Shown here piece after piece: positions 48,175 through 57,541 of a stretch of DNA of 64,000 nucleotides. Source of the stretch: Perilla frutescens (Eukaryota; Streptophyta; Magnoliopsida; Lamiales; Lamiaceae); assembly GCA_026008535.1 (NCBI GenBank), contig BRKX01000011.1:42268183-42332182 (forward strand), written 5' to 3'. The position numbers and the translations under genes were made by a program. The notes under the pieces were generated by a model. The model worked only from the letters and a program-made list of their open reading frames with translations. It was not told where the DNA came from and ran no database searches. Numbering within the stretch: the first letter of the stretch is position 1; the number at the start of each line of letters is the position of its first letter.

Positions 48175-50163
48175 TTGAGCGTGAAACGACCGCGCGTTAA
48201 ATACTTTGCAGCATATATCGACTCAGGAGCAAGAATTTGTACTGCAAAAAGAGAAATCTTCCCAGAAGAATTGGAAGAAGATTTAAATCCAATTACGGGA
48301 AGAGATTTCTCAAAAAGAGTCTTGCTCCTATCTAAGGGAGTGAAGCAGTCGGAAATCTTGATTGGAGGAGCAGTAGATACACCATGGTATAAGGTGAAAA
48401 CTCCACCAATCTATTTTTATGATACATGGGCAGACATCTTGTTAGGAAACAATTTCCTACAAATGTTCAAAAAGTATATGTAGGACAATACCAACCGGAG
48501 ACTGATCTTTACGACGATCTATGATCATAAGATCATTGTCCAGAGGCTAAAAGGGGCATTCAATCGACAATTACCACTACAATTTCGCAGCAAGCGTGGT
48601 GATGAAGGACATCTTCAACACCCAAAAATGCAGGACAAAAGAAAATTCGGAGAAGTAGTTCTGAGTTTTCGTAGGGAAAAGGATCTTGAAGAACAGGAGA
48701 TCCAAATCCTCAAGGCTTCTTTAATATCACATCAAGATATTAAGGAAGAAGCAAAGATATCCCTCGAAGATGTCAAGCGGAAAATAGCTAGAAACTATAA
48801 TGAAAATCCACTGGCTTCGTGGGGAAAGAACCAACTCAAAGCAACCTTGAAGGTTAAGGCTGGAAAAGAGTTTGAGTTCGTTAGATACAAGCCTATCTTG
48901 ATGAACATCAAAGATCAAAAGGATATGTGAGCAATCATCAAAGAACACCTTGATCTCAAGCTGATTGAACCAGGGAATTCACCATACAGCAGCCCCGGAT
49001 TCTTAGTAAGAAATCATGGTGAGATTAAAAGAGGTAAACCAAGGTTAGTCATTAATTACAAATGGATTAATGACTTTCTTGAGTTTGACGGATATTTTAT
49101 CCCAAGTAGAGAACATCTTATTAACTGCATAAATAATGCTAGGATATTCTCTAAGTTTGATTGCAAGTCAGGTTTCTACCAGATTCGCATGGAAGAGGAA
49201 AGCAAAAGGTTTACGGCCTTTTCAACACCACAAGGGCATTATGTTTGGAATGCAATGCCGATGGGGTTAGCCAACGCACCCCAAATATTTCAGAGAAAGA
49301 TGGATAATCTTTTTAAAGATTATTTCTCTTTTATGTTTGCCTATATTGATGACATTCTAATCGCATCAAGGAGTATAGATGAACATCTCAAACATTTGGA
49401 GATCTTTGCAGATGTTTGTCATAAAGAGGGTCTTGTGCTGTCAGAAAAGAAGGTAGTAATAGCTACCCGGAAGATGAAATTTCAGGGAATCGAGGCGGAT
49501 GAATCAAGAATCATTCTGCAAAATCATATTGTAGAAAAGGTGCAGAAGTTCCCTGATGTCCTTAAAGAAAAGAAGCAACTGCAGAGTTTTCTGGGAGTTG
49601 TCAATTTTGCAGGAATCTTTATAAAAAATCTTGCAAAACACAGGAAGGTGTTCAGTAACCTTCTAAAGAAGAATACCCCATTTGTATGGACAAACGAACA
49701 TCAACAAGGAATCAGGAAGCTAAATGAGATATGCGAAAATCTCCCAAAACTGGCTATACCACAAGATGAGGATGAATTAATCCTCTATACAGATGCAAGT
49801 GATCATTGGTGGGCAGTCGTGCTTACAAAGATCACACCCAACGGAGAGGAGCCCTGTAGATATTGCAGTGGTCTCTTTTCAGATAGTGAGGCCATTCGAT
49901 GGCATATCAATGAAAAGGAGTTCTTTGCAGCTTGGAAGGCATTTAAAAAACGGCCTCTGTTTCTCTTATCAAAGAAGTTTACTCTAAAAATTGATAACAC
50001 ACAAGTTAAAACTTTCTTGAAAAATAAAATTGAATCTAAACCTGAGAAAGCTAGACTAATAAGATGGCAAGCTGAATGTCAATATTATTTATTTGACATT
50101 ATTGTGATAAAATCTCATGAAAATATTCTTACAGATTTCCTAACAAGAGATGGAAGCGATTGA
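48175..50163 (+). pseudogene. Viral protease-reverse transcriptase-RNase H, broken
   Basis: This is one frame with two stops, near 48481 and 48928. The retropepsin shows YIDSGA at about 48214 (DSGA active site). The reverse transcriptase has FSKFDCKSGFYQIRM, an FxAYIDDIL catalytic box near 49340 and a primer-grip region. RNase H begins ILYTDASD near 49780 and ends about 50160. Together they would copy pregenomic RNA to DNA in the cytoplasm. There is no integrase, as expected of Caulimoviridae rather than Ty3 elements. The 3' end overlaps the next ORF by 14 nt. Confidence 0.88.
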
Positions 50164-51388
50164 TGTTGATGCCATCATGATTGCGCAGAGGCACTTCACT
50201 GAAAACATGGAGTTGTTTCAGCGTGAATGGAACAAGCTGGTTCTTCATACTGAACAAGCAGGAAGAATGCAACAAGCAGACCAGAACAAGGTCAACGAGA
50301 GAATACGAGCATGTGTAAAGACTCAGGGGCAACTTTGGTCAGCTATGCATGAACCCCTCATCCGGGCCATCAACTTGCCATTGATGAAAGGAGAGTTAGC
50401 AGTACCGACCTGTAAAACGGAAGCAGAGAATTCAAATACCCCTAACACGAGCTCTAAGCCGATGATTTCTATAGAAACACAGGCCCAAGAGAAAATTGAG
50501 GGTCAGAGATCACACTCTGAACCATCAAGTCAACCCAACACCTCTGGGGTTAAAGAGGGAGAGATTAATCTTAGACCCATGACGGGTACCTCTAAGATTA
50601 ATACTAACAAGTCTGAAGCTTCATCTTGGCAGGTTTATCAAGCTAACTGGGAGAAGCTCTATACTAGACAGGGAATCAATCCATCTAAAACAAAGGTTGA
50701 TATCTCTGGAAAGTACCCAAGGGTGTGGATGTTACCAGGAACCAATCCACACGAAGTCAAGCAATGGTATGATTTTGGGGCATTAGCTTCAATTCAGACC
50801 ATGTCACCAGGCTTCCCAGAAATCAAGTGTCTACCAAAGTGGATACAGAAAGCCGTGCAAGAGTCCTGAGCTAACAATGATTTGCTTAGCCGAGGAGATG
50901 TTCTTGAGCTATACTTCATCAGTGCTGCTCCGGAACCAGCAGGGAAAGGAAATCATGAGACCTTTCACTACATAAGGCTTCAAAGGCCAGATTCCAGAAA
51001 ATGGGGTGATATCAGAACCTCATCTGAAGAAATCCCACTAATCACCTCCATTACAGAAGATCAAATATCGACTAGGCGAGCATGGGGATTATGGGTCTGT
51101 CTTACTGAGATGGACAAAGTCAAGTTCCCATTCAAGTTTTTCCACAATTCTGCGAATGGGTCATTCCTGTTAAATACCATGACAGGGAGAACAACGAGAT
51201 TTGCTGAGGATCTGTTCGAGAAGAAAAGGTCCTTGATATGGGAGAACAAGCTTTCTATGGGCAAAGAAACCCATCGCAAGTACTGCAACATGGCTCATTT
51301 TGGGCAATGGGACAATCGAGTATGCTCGGATTGCCAGAACCAAAAGGAGCCAGAGTTCAGAAAAGGGTTCCGTCCAAGGATGAAATGA
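50150..51388 (+). pseudogene. Viral ORF downstream of RT, function unknown
   Basis: This frame starts at the ATG overlapping the end of the RT gene (MEAIDVDAIMIAQRHF). A single TGA at 50867-50869 splits it into 239 codons and the remainder. The N-terminal part is helical and Gln/Glu-rich, the middle is Ser/Thr/Pro-rich. The C-terminal half has CNMAHFGQWDNRVCSDC, a possible zinc-binding cluster. Position equals that of the transactivator/viroplasmin of caulimo- and cavemoviruses or ORF4 of rice tungro bacilliform virus. I see no clear viroplasmin domain, so function is unassigned. Confidence 0.6.
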
Positions 51389-51672
51389 AAGCGAATGCCG
51401 AAAGAAATGATGCCAAGAGCCCCACGAAAAAAGTAGTTTCCCGACAAGGGAAGGTGGAGACATGTGATCACAGATCATGTGACCCAAAAGAAGAGGTCAC
51501 TAGCACCAAACGACAAAAGCTGAGTGGTCCAACACAAGAGGCACATGGTGCCATTATTTGTGGGTACCTCCACCCACAACCACTTTCACTGGAGGATAAA
51601 GGAATCGGCCCGACCACTAATTCAAAAGAAAGTGTCGGCAGAAAGGGCCACTCACGTGAATTGCGGAGCTAA
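51238..51672 (+). other. Overlapping viral frame, 144 codons
   Basis: This open frame is shifted relative to the preceding ORF and extends about 280 nt beyond it. It starts MGEQAFYGQRNPSQ and is Lys/Arg- and Ser-rich. It may be a separate protein, or the true C-terminal continuation of the preceding ORF after a frameshift. It ends about 35 nt before the TATA box. Confidence 0.35.
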
Positions 51673-51706
51673 ATAATGGAGTTGGTGAAATAGAAGGAAT
51701 CCTCTT

Positions 51707-51714
51707 CTATAAAA
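51707..51714 (+). promoter_or_regulatory. TATA box of the viral pregenomic promoter
   Basis: CTATAAAA lies in the non-coding stretch after the last ORF, at the position of the 35S-type promoter of Caulimoviridae. Transcription would start near 51740, giving a leader that contains the short ORF and hairpin arm. Confidence 0.65.
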
Positions 51715-51804
51715 CGAGAAACTGAATGAAGCAGAGATCATCGAACATTTTCCTATCTTTCTTCAAAATTGTAATAGTTATAATATTTTGAGTGTTCTTA
51801 GTTT

Positions 51805-51843
51805 ATGAGCGTGGTGAGGATTCTAGCTACCAGGTGTAGCTAA
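51805..51843 (+). other. Short upstream ORF before the viral hairpin
   Basis: ATG followed by eleven codons and TAA (peptide MSVVRILATRCS). The stop is 8 nt upstream of the stem base at 51852. In caulimo-, badna- and tungroviruses a short ORF ending about 5-10 nt before the leader stem directs ribosome shunting. The match in spacing is what supports this call. Confidence 0.65.
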
Positions 51844-51851
51844 ACAAGTTT

Positions 51852-51920
51852 GTCTCCTCCCTAAAAGAGATTTACTTATTTATAATAAATGAATTATTAT
51901 TCCTAAATAAAATCCAGGCT
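51852..51920 (+). promoter_or_regulatory. Left arm of viral leader hairpin with poly(A) signal
   Basis: This is complementary to 43134-43204. It begins with GTCTCCTCC at the stem base and ends CCAGGCT, which pairs with AGCCTAGG near the primer site. An AATAAA at 51884-51889 lies about 145 nt after the predicted RNA start. Caulimoviruses keep their poly(A) signal at a similar place, where it is bypassed on the first pass. Confidence 0.7.
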
Positions 51921-52430
51921 TTTGCTCATCCCTTGTGTTCATCATATATATATATATACATACTATATACCAGAAAATTGCTCTACACCCCGTGTAGGAA
52001 ACGAACGTGGGTTGCGCTGTGTGTTGCTAAAGGAGTTCGTCGCTGGAAACCATAGGTTGCGATCGTGTGGTTGGCGAGGCCGTAAAATCCCGACGAAAAT
52101 ACCCGGCAACATTCCGATCAAAAAGGTATGAATCTAGTTTATAGTATTATGTATTTGATTTACGGAAGCATGATGGGCCTGATATGGTCGTAATTGACTA
52201 TTTCCGTTTGATCCTAAAAGTGGCATCTTAGGAATAAATATAAAAATAATTATTTGAGGGCATAATAGTCATTTGATTTTGTGTTTGATTAGAAAAGAAA
52301 ATATCAGAAAATCTTAATTAGAAAAGAATTTGATATTCTAAATTTAATTATTTTCAATTTCCTTCCAAAAATCATAGTGGTAAATAGTGTGTTTTTTACT
52401 TTTACGTATCGCAGGTAGAACGTTCCGATG
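51921..52430. other. Viral leader remainder and host junction
   Basis: No ORF is supported. The GC-richer segment 51970-52126 ends with a donor-like AAAAG/GTATGA and probably still belongs to the viral leader. From about 52180 the sequence is AT-rich host-like DNA leading to the RKF3-like promoter. The exact junction is not visible. Confidence 0.4.
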
Positions 52431-52645
52431 GAATTTGTAATAGCGGATTTCTACTGCCTCCTTTCCGAGAACCTGCTCTCTCTCCTCTTTCTCTCTCTGC
52501 AAGTAGTCGTCGTTCTTGGCTGCCGTCTGCTAATGAAACTCAACTCACCTCAATTTTCTCTCACCTCACTAAAATTTCTCGGCAAACCACCTTCAACAAC
52601 TCGCACGCAACTCTACACTTCATTACCATACTTCCCAAATTTTAG

Positions 52646-54592
52646 ATGCTTCGCTTCATTTATATACTTGTACTTTCACTATCCATTTCCCAACTACTAA
52701 TCATTCCATCGGCGTCTATCTCCGGCCACCGTGGCTCCCACCGGAGCCTCCTCCAAAACGGGACAGTTCCCTCTCGATGCCCGCTCAACTTCGAATTCCT
52801 GCGGCGGCTGGCGCCGGACTCCAAGCGCCCCAATCTCGACACCAACTCCGAGTGCCAGTACATTCGCCAAGGTCTCCGCCTCGTTCTCTCCGATTACCTC
52901 CGGCTCACCAACTCGTTCCTCCCCCCGCTCGACTCGGCCGAGTCGTGCTGGGGCGTCTACGAGTCGCTCGTCGAGGAATACGTCCCCGGCTTCGACATCC
53001 GCCGCCGCTGCGGCTTTGAGACGCCGTGGATCGCCCGCGGCTGCATGAACATCACCACGCGGTCGGAGTTCGAGGCCGCCGTGCCGCGATCCGCCATCGA
53101 CAGCGCCGCCGGCGCCTGCAACCAGTCCCTCCTCAACAACTCCCCCTGCGCGTCGTGCACAACCGCGCTCGCCGGAATCCAGGCGTCGTACCTGCTGGGA
53201 CCCTCGGTCGGGAACGTCTCCGATTGTACGGCCTTCCCCTTCATCTACGCCGCGGCTTTCGCCAATCAATTCGGCCCCACCGATGCAGGTACGGCCAAGT
53301 GTTTGTTCAATCTCGATTTCACGGCGTCCGATTCTAGTAGCAAGAGAAAGAAGAAGATTATGATTTCCGTCACCGTTGGTGCGTGCGTTGTGATTTTGAT
53401 TCTGGGGTTTGCTCTGTTGTGGTTGTTGCGGAGAAGAAGGGATAGGTTGTTGAAGCAGAAATGGGCAAGTATGAGGACTGAAACTAACACGAGTTCCGGA
53501 TTGGATTCAATTAGTGCTAGCACAACGTTGATCAGGTTCACCTTCGACGAAATTAAGGGAGCAACAAGAAATTTCTCTAGGGATTATATAATTGGGAAAG
53601 GAGGGTATGGAAATGTGTACAAGGGTGTGTTGCCGGATGGCTCTGAAGTGGCGTTGAAGAGGTTCAAGAATTGCTCTGCTGCAGGGGATGCTAGTTTCAC
53701 ACATGAAGTTGAGGTGATCGCCAGTGTGAGGCATGTAAATCTGGTGGCGCTGAGAGGGTATTGTACGGCCACAACGCCTCTAGAGGGTCATCAAAGGATC
53801 ATTGTGTGTGATTTGATGAAGAACGGGAGTGTTCATGATCATTTGTTCGGGTTGGTGGAGAAGAAGTTGAGTTGGCCTGTACGCCAGAGGATTGCTCTTG
53901 GGACGGCTAGAGGGCTGGCTTATCTGCATCACGGTGCACAACCGGGGATTATTCACAGAGACATTAAGCTTAGTAACATTCTGTTGGATGAGAGGTTTGA
54001 GCCAAAGGTGGCGGATTTTGGATTGGCCAAGTTCACGCCTGAGGGAATGACGCACTTGAGCACAAGAGTGGCAGGGACAATGGGGTATGTGGCGCCCGAG
54101 TATGCATTGTATGGACAGTTGACGGAGAGGAGTGATGTTTATAGTTTTGGGGTGGTGCTTCTTGAGCTGTTGAGTGGGAAGAAAGCTCTCCTTGCAGTGA
54201 ATGATGGGCAGCAACAGCCGAGTCTAGTGACTGATTGGGCTTGGTCTTTGGTTAGAAGAGGGAGAGCTTTGGATATAGTGGACGAGGATATGCCGGATTT
54301 GGGGCCTGCAGAGGTTGTGGAGAAGTATGTGTTGGTGGCTGTTCTATGCTCGCACCCTCAACTATATGCTAGGCCGACCATGGACCAGGTGGTTAAGATG
54401 TTGGACGCAGATGTACATGTACCTATCTCTTCAATACCGGAGAGGCCCATTTCTCTTATTGCAAACATGGATGACATTGAGAGGTCAGTCAGTAGCAGTG
54501 GCTCTGGTCATCTTTCCACGCCTGCTGGTTATCAGACTTACACTTGCGACCAAGACGACCATCCAGAGCCACAGAGGGAAGATGGCAGCTAG
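52646..54592 (+). CDS. RKF3: RKF3-like receptor kinase
   Basis: Intronless, 648 aa. Residues 1-24 are a hydrophobic signal peptide. The ectodomain (about 40-225) has regularly spaced cysteines, including CASC at 168-171, and no leucine-rich repeats: the SPARK-type ectodomain of RKF3 (receptor-like kinase in flowers 3). A single membrane helix spans about 238-262 and is followed by basic RRRRDR. The kinase has GKGGYGNV (317-324), Lys338 in VALK, HRD at 437-439, DFG at 457-459 and APE at 483-485, so catalytic residues are intact. The C-tail is Ser-rich. It acts at the plasma membrane; the ligand is unknown. The CT-rich stretch at 52470-52500 is probably 5' UTR. The first half is much more GC-rich than its surroundings, as is common for intronless plant RLKs. 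The start is the first ATG giving a signal peptide. Confidence 0.92.
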   Translation: MLRFIYILVLSLSISQLLIIPSASISGHRGSHRSLLQNGTVPSRCPLNFEFLRRLAPDSKRPNLDTNSECQYIRQGLRLVLSDYLRLTNSFLPPLDSAESCWGVYESLVEEYVPGFDIRRRCGFETPWIARGCMNITTRSEFEAAVPRSAIDSAAGACNQSLLNNSPCASCTTALAGIQASYLLGPSVGNVSDCTAFPFIYAAAFANQFGPTDAGTAKCLFNLDFTASDSSSKRKKKIMISVTVGACVVILILGFALLWLLRRRRDRLLKQKWASMRTETNTSSGLDSISASTTLIRFTFDEIKGATRNFSRDYIIGKGGYGNVYKGVLPDGSEVALKRFKNCSAAGDASFTHEVEVIASVRHVNLVALRGYCTATTPLEGHQRIIVCDLMKNGSVHDHLFGLVEKKLSWPVRQRIALGTARGLAYLHHGAQPGIIHRDIKLSNILLDERFEPKVADFGLAKFTPEGMTHLSTRVAGTMGYVAPEYALYGQLTERSDVYSFGVVLLELLSGKKALLAVNDGQQQPSLVTDWAWSLVRRGRALDIVDEDMPDLGPAEVVEKYVLVAVLCSHPQLYARPTMDQVVKMLDADVHVPISSIPERPISLIANMDDIERSVSSSGSGHLSTPAGYQTYTCDQDDHPEPQREDGS

Positions 54593-55771
54593 GACTAGGT
54601 GAGGGTGTATGTATGAACTATGAATTATGATGTTGGAAAGGCTGAAGCAAGCTGCACCTTCTTCCGGTGTTCCTTTAGTTTCATCCCTCATCATATTTTG
54701 TTATTTGGTTACCACGTTCTTTTTCCGGATTCAATCACACTGTATATATACCTATTTTTTCAAATTTTATTTTTTGTATACAGAGATGTATTTTTGTGTA
54801 TTCAATTTGGGTTCTTTCATTAGGAACGAAGCTTAGCTAGGCTTCGGATGATGGATGAGGTGTTTGTTTCTTCTCCCTTTTCTGAGTAACGCTGCACGGC
54901 TGCAGTATATATATGTGCATAGATTTGGGCATTAATCCACGCGGGATCATTTTATATTTTAGATAATTTTTTTAGGGAAATATAGTTTAGAATGTTAACT
55001 AAATTTAATAAGTATGAAATCAATATAAATAATATTATAATTTATAAGAGAGAAGTATTTCTTAAAAAAAATCTCAAAATAGATATGTAAGACATATAGT
55101 ATTCCATTAATTAACTAATTAATTAATGAATATTAATTGACATAATATCAAAATGTATTAATTCATATCAAACAGTTACAAAATCTAAAACAATATAGTA
55201 GATTAGTTTAGTGATAAAAAGATATTTATTGAAATAAAACTCAAATAATTAATTAGTTTAATTTCTTATGTATTATTGTTGAGCATGATAGCATAAAAAA
55301 TATTTTAAAAAATATAAAGTATTTTTAAGACCAAAATTACAAAGAATGAAGTCCAATAAAGAAATGTCACATAAATGAAGCCCAAGTTATATTATATATG
55401 ACTTAATTTGTGATTGGGATTTGAGCAGCTCTTTACAATTGAGGGAACTCTATGTTCACTTCTCTTCTCTTCCTTCTCGTGCCAGCTTCTATTTTCATTC
55501 TCGCCAATTCCATTGCGGCTATCTTCCACAATTAATCAAATTTTCCAGATTCTAAACTTTCGTTGAATAGTTTTACATCTTATCCCATTTATATTTCTAA
55601 AAATTTATGTTAGTTTTAAATCTTTTATGATTTTCACATTCGTTTTACTAAATACAAAAATATTTATGTCATGGTTCTGAACCCTTTATGAGGATTAGAT
55701 TTTATGGTTGGAAAAATTCGTTCAACCTTCAATATATTAAGATTTTTCACAAATATTCTTTGAGATCATCA
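54593..55771. other. RKF3-like 3' region and AT-rich intergenic
   Basis: The first 200-300 bp are probably 3' UTR. A 27-codon hydrophobic frame (MFTSLLFLLVPASIFILANS) at 55452-55535 follows a pyrimidine-rich stretch. It resembles a signal peptide or first exon of a lost gene but is too short to call. Nothing else is supported. Confidence 0.4.
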
Positions 55772-55780
55772 ACTTGATGG

Positions 55781-57532
55781 GAGAAAATTTTCAATTTTGG
55801 TCCCACAGGACATGGGGTATTCCGTTTTTGGTCACGACGGTTTCACTTTTGGTCCCATAGGATATGAAGTATCATTTTCAGTCACGCCGTCACAGTTTCT
55901 GTTAAAATTTGTATCGATTGTGGTCCCATTTTAATATCAATTTTGGTCCCAACATGAAAAATTCCCTTGACAGTAAATGATTTAAATGATTTGATTAGGG
56001 TTTTATAGATTAAAGATTTAAGGAGATTTATGAATGATTTGCTGTTGTTCATCCGCAAGAACACTTTGTTTCAAATCATTAATCTACATGTGAAAATATT
56101 CATCATTACATCAAAGGAATATAATCATGTGAACATGAATTGAGGTTTACAATTACATAATCGAGCCTAAATGAAATTTCTATATTCGATTTGAAAATAA
56201 ATTGGAGGCAATCAAAGACCGTCAACCGGCTACCATTACAATTTACAACCCTGCGTCAAACAATCATACAAAATTTGCAATTTTTCAGATATTTTAGCCA
56301 AACGAGGAACATAAACAACTCCACATAATTTCTCAAACAATGTTGATATACATCACAATGAAATCGTTGTCACTGCAACAGATGCAAGAGAACAAATTAA
56401 ATTATTACAAGAAATAAGGTAAGAATCATGGCTCCCCCACTTTTCTGCTGGACCTTATATGCAGAGCATTTCACATAGGCAAGAGAAGTTTCTAGAACAT
56501 TTTACCAGTGCCTTCCTTTCGAGGGATCGATTCATTGATGTCCATCCTACGCCAGTTCCCGACCATTGGCGCTATCTGCTCGGTTTTCTCATACAAGCCC
56601 AAGCGGCCCCCGTGTGCACAAAGAGGATTTTTCTCCCTTCCCACTTTCTGGGATTCTCAGCCATGTCTCTAATCATCACGTATGCAGCTTTTAAGAGACA
56701 AGTAATGTCCTTAAATCCTTAATCTATAAAACCCTAATCAAATCATTTAAACCCAACCAGCAATGTCCACCACCGCCGAACTGCCACCACCACCGTCATT
56801 ATTGACCAATACAAAACTGATCTCCAACACCCCTCCGCCCTTCACTCCTTCTACAACTGGGCCCACTCCGCCGTCCCTCCCACCCCCTTCACTCCCTTCC
56901 CACTCCCCCTCTCATCTCCCTCCTCCCTTCCCTCATCTCCCACCACAAATTCGATGACGCAAAAGCCATTCTCCACGCCCAAATCGTCTCCGAGCACCCG
57001 CACCACCATCTCCACCGCCACCTCCTCTGCTCCGCTCGCCCCCTCTCGCCGCCGTCCAGAGCCCTCCTGAACACCTGCATTTTTGCCTATTGCTGCCGCT
57101 CCGGCTGGCCCCACTTCGCCGCGCAGATTTTCAAGAAGATGAAGCGCCAGAAGCTGCGCCCCAATTTGTTCACCGTCAACATTCTGCTGAGTTCTCTGTT
57201 TAAGAATTGTTTGTGAAGAATTGATGATTGATGGATATTGTTTGGAGCATAAGTTTAAGGATGCAATTCAGTTGCTCTAGAAAATGAGTTGTATTTTCTG
57301 TTGAATTAGGGATTTAGGTCTAATTTTCCCCCAAAATGACACGCACGTGAGTTGTGCGTGATGTTTCCGTCCATCGTTAAACCAACCGTCTAATTTGTGG
57401 GACCAAAATCGATACTGATAAACCTATGGGACTAGTTTTGGGTAATTTTTTTGAAAAAGGACCAAAAGTGAAACCGTTGGGACCAGAAACGGAATAACCC
57501 ATGTCCTGTGAGACCAAAATCGAAATTGTCTC
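55781..57532. mobile_element. Pack-MULE carrying a PPR fragment (1752 bp)
   Basis: It is bounded by a perfect 9-bp TSD, ACTTGATGG, at 55772-55780 and 57533-57541. The long inverted termini (over 100 bp) start GAGAAAATTTTCAATTTTGG on the left and GAGACAATTTCGATTTTGGT on the other end. Both contain CAGGACATGGG and ACGGTTTCACTTTTGGTCC. The interior has no transposase but carries a pentatricopeptide-repeat gene fragment. The TIR family is different from that of the element at 1492. Confidence 0.88.
56800..57216 (+). pseudogene. PPR protein gene fragment in a Pack-MULE
   Basis: Plus-strand frames translate to the N-terminal region of a pentatricopeptide-repeat protein, an organelle RNA-binding family. 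A first part (LHSFYNWAHSAVPPTPFT) is in one frame. After a frameshift near 56930 the second part continues with FDDAKAIL and a PPR-like repeat AAQIFKKMKRQKLRPNLF, ending with TGA at 57214. Only one to two repeats are present, far fewer than in a functional PPR protein. It is a captured fragment. Confidence 0.7.
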
Positions 57533-57541
57533 ACTTGATGG

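Larger units (their letters stand above)
43127..52130 (+). mobile_element. Endogenous pararetrovirus (Caulimoviridae), inactivated
   Basis: This is an integrated plant pararetrovirus without LTRs or integrase. Order: tRNA-Met primer site, ORF1, ORF2, coat protein with CCHC, 30K-type movement protein, protease-reverse transcriptase-RNase H, a further ORF, then promoter and the 5' part of the leader. After removing the 1.6-kb insertion it is about 7.4 kb, close to a full caulimovirid genome. Coat protein upstream of movement protein recalls cavemo- and solendoviruses, whereas the two small overlapping 5' ORFs recall badna- and tungroviruses, so the genus is open. Many in-frame stops make it incapable of replication. 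The outer limits are approximate: the junction with host DNA lies left of 43127 and somewhere in 51920-52430. Confidence 0.88.

Noticed and set aside
43127..52130. Interpretation as a Ty3 LTR retrotransposon
   Set aside because: No flanking direct LTRs and no integrase after RNase H; a movement-protein-like frame and leader architecture are present instead.
52428..52700. Upstream frame before the RKF3-like start
   Set aside because: It overlaps the true start in another frame and consists of the pyrimidine-rich 5' region; at most it is an upstream ORF.
52697..53269. 190-codon antisense frame in the RKF3-like gene
   Set aside because: It is a shadow of GC-rich codons on the opposite strand; the plus-strand frame has a signal peptide, membrane helix and kinase motifs.
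56851..57114. Gly/Glu-rich minus-strand frame in the second Pack-MULE
   Set aside because: It is antisense to the captured PPR coding piece.
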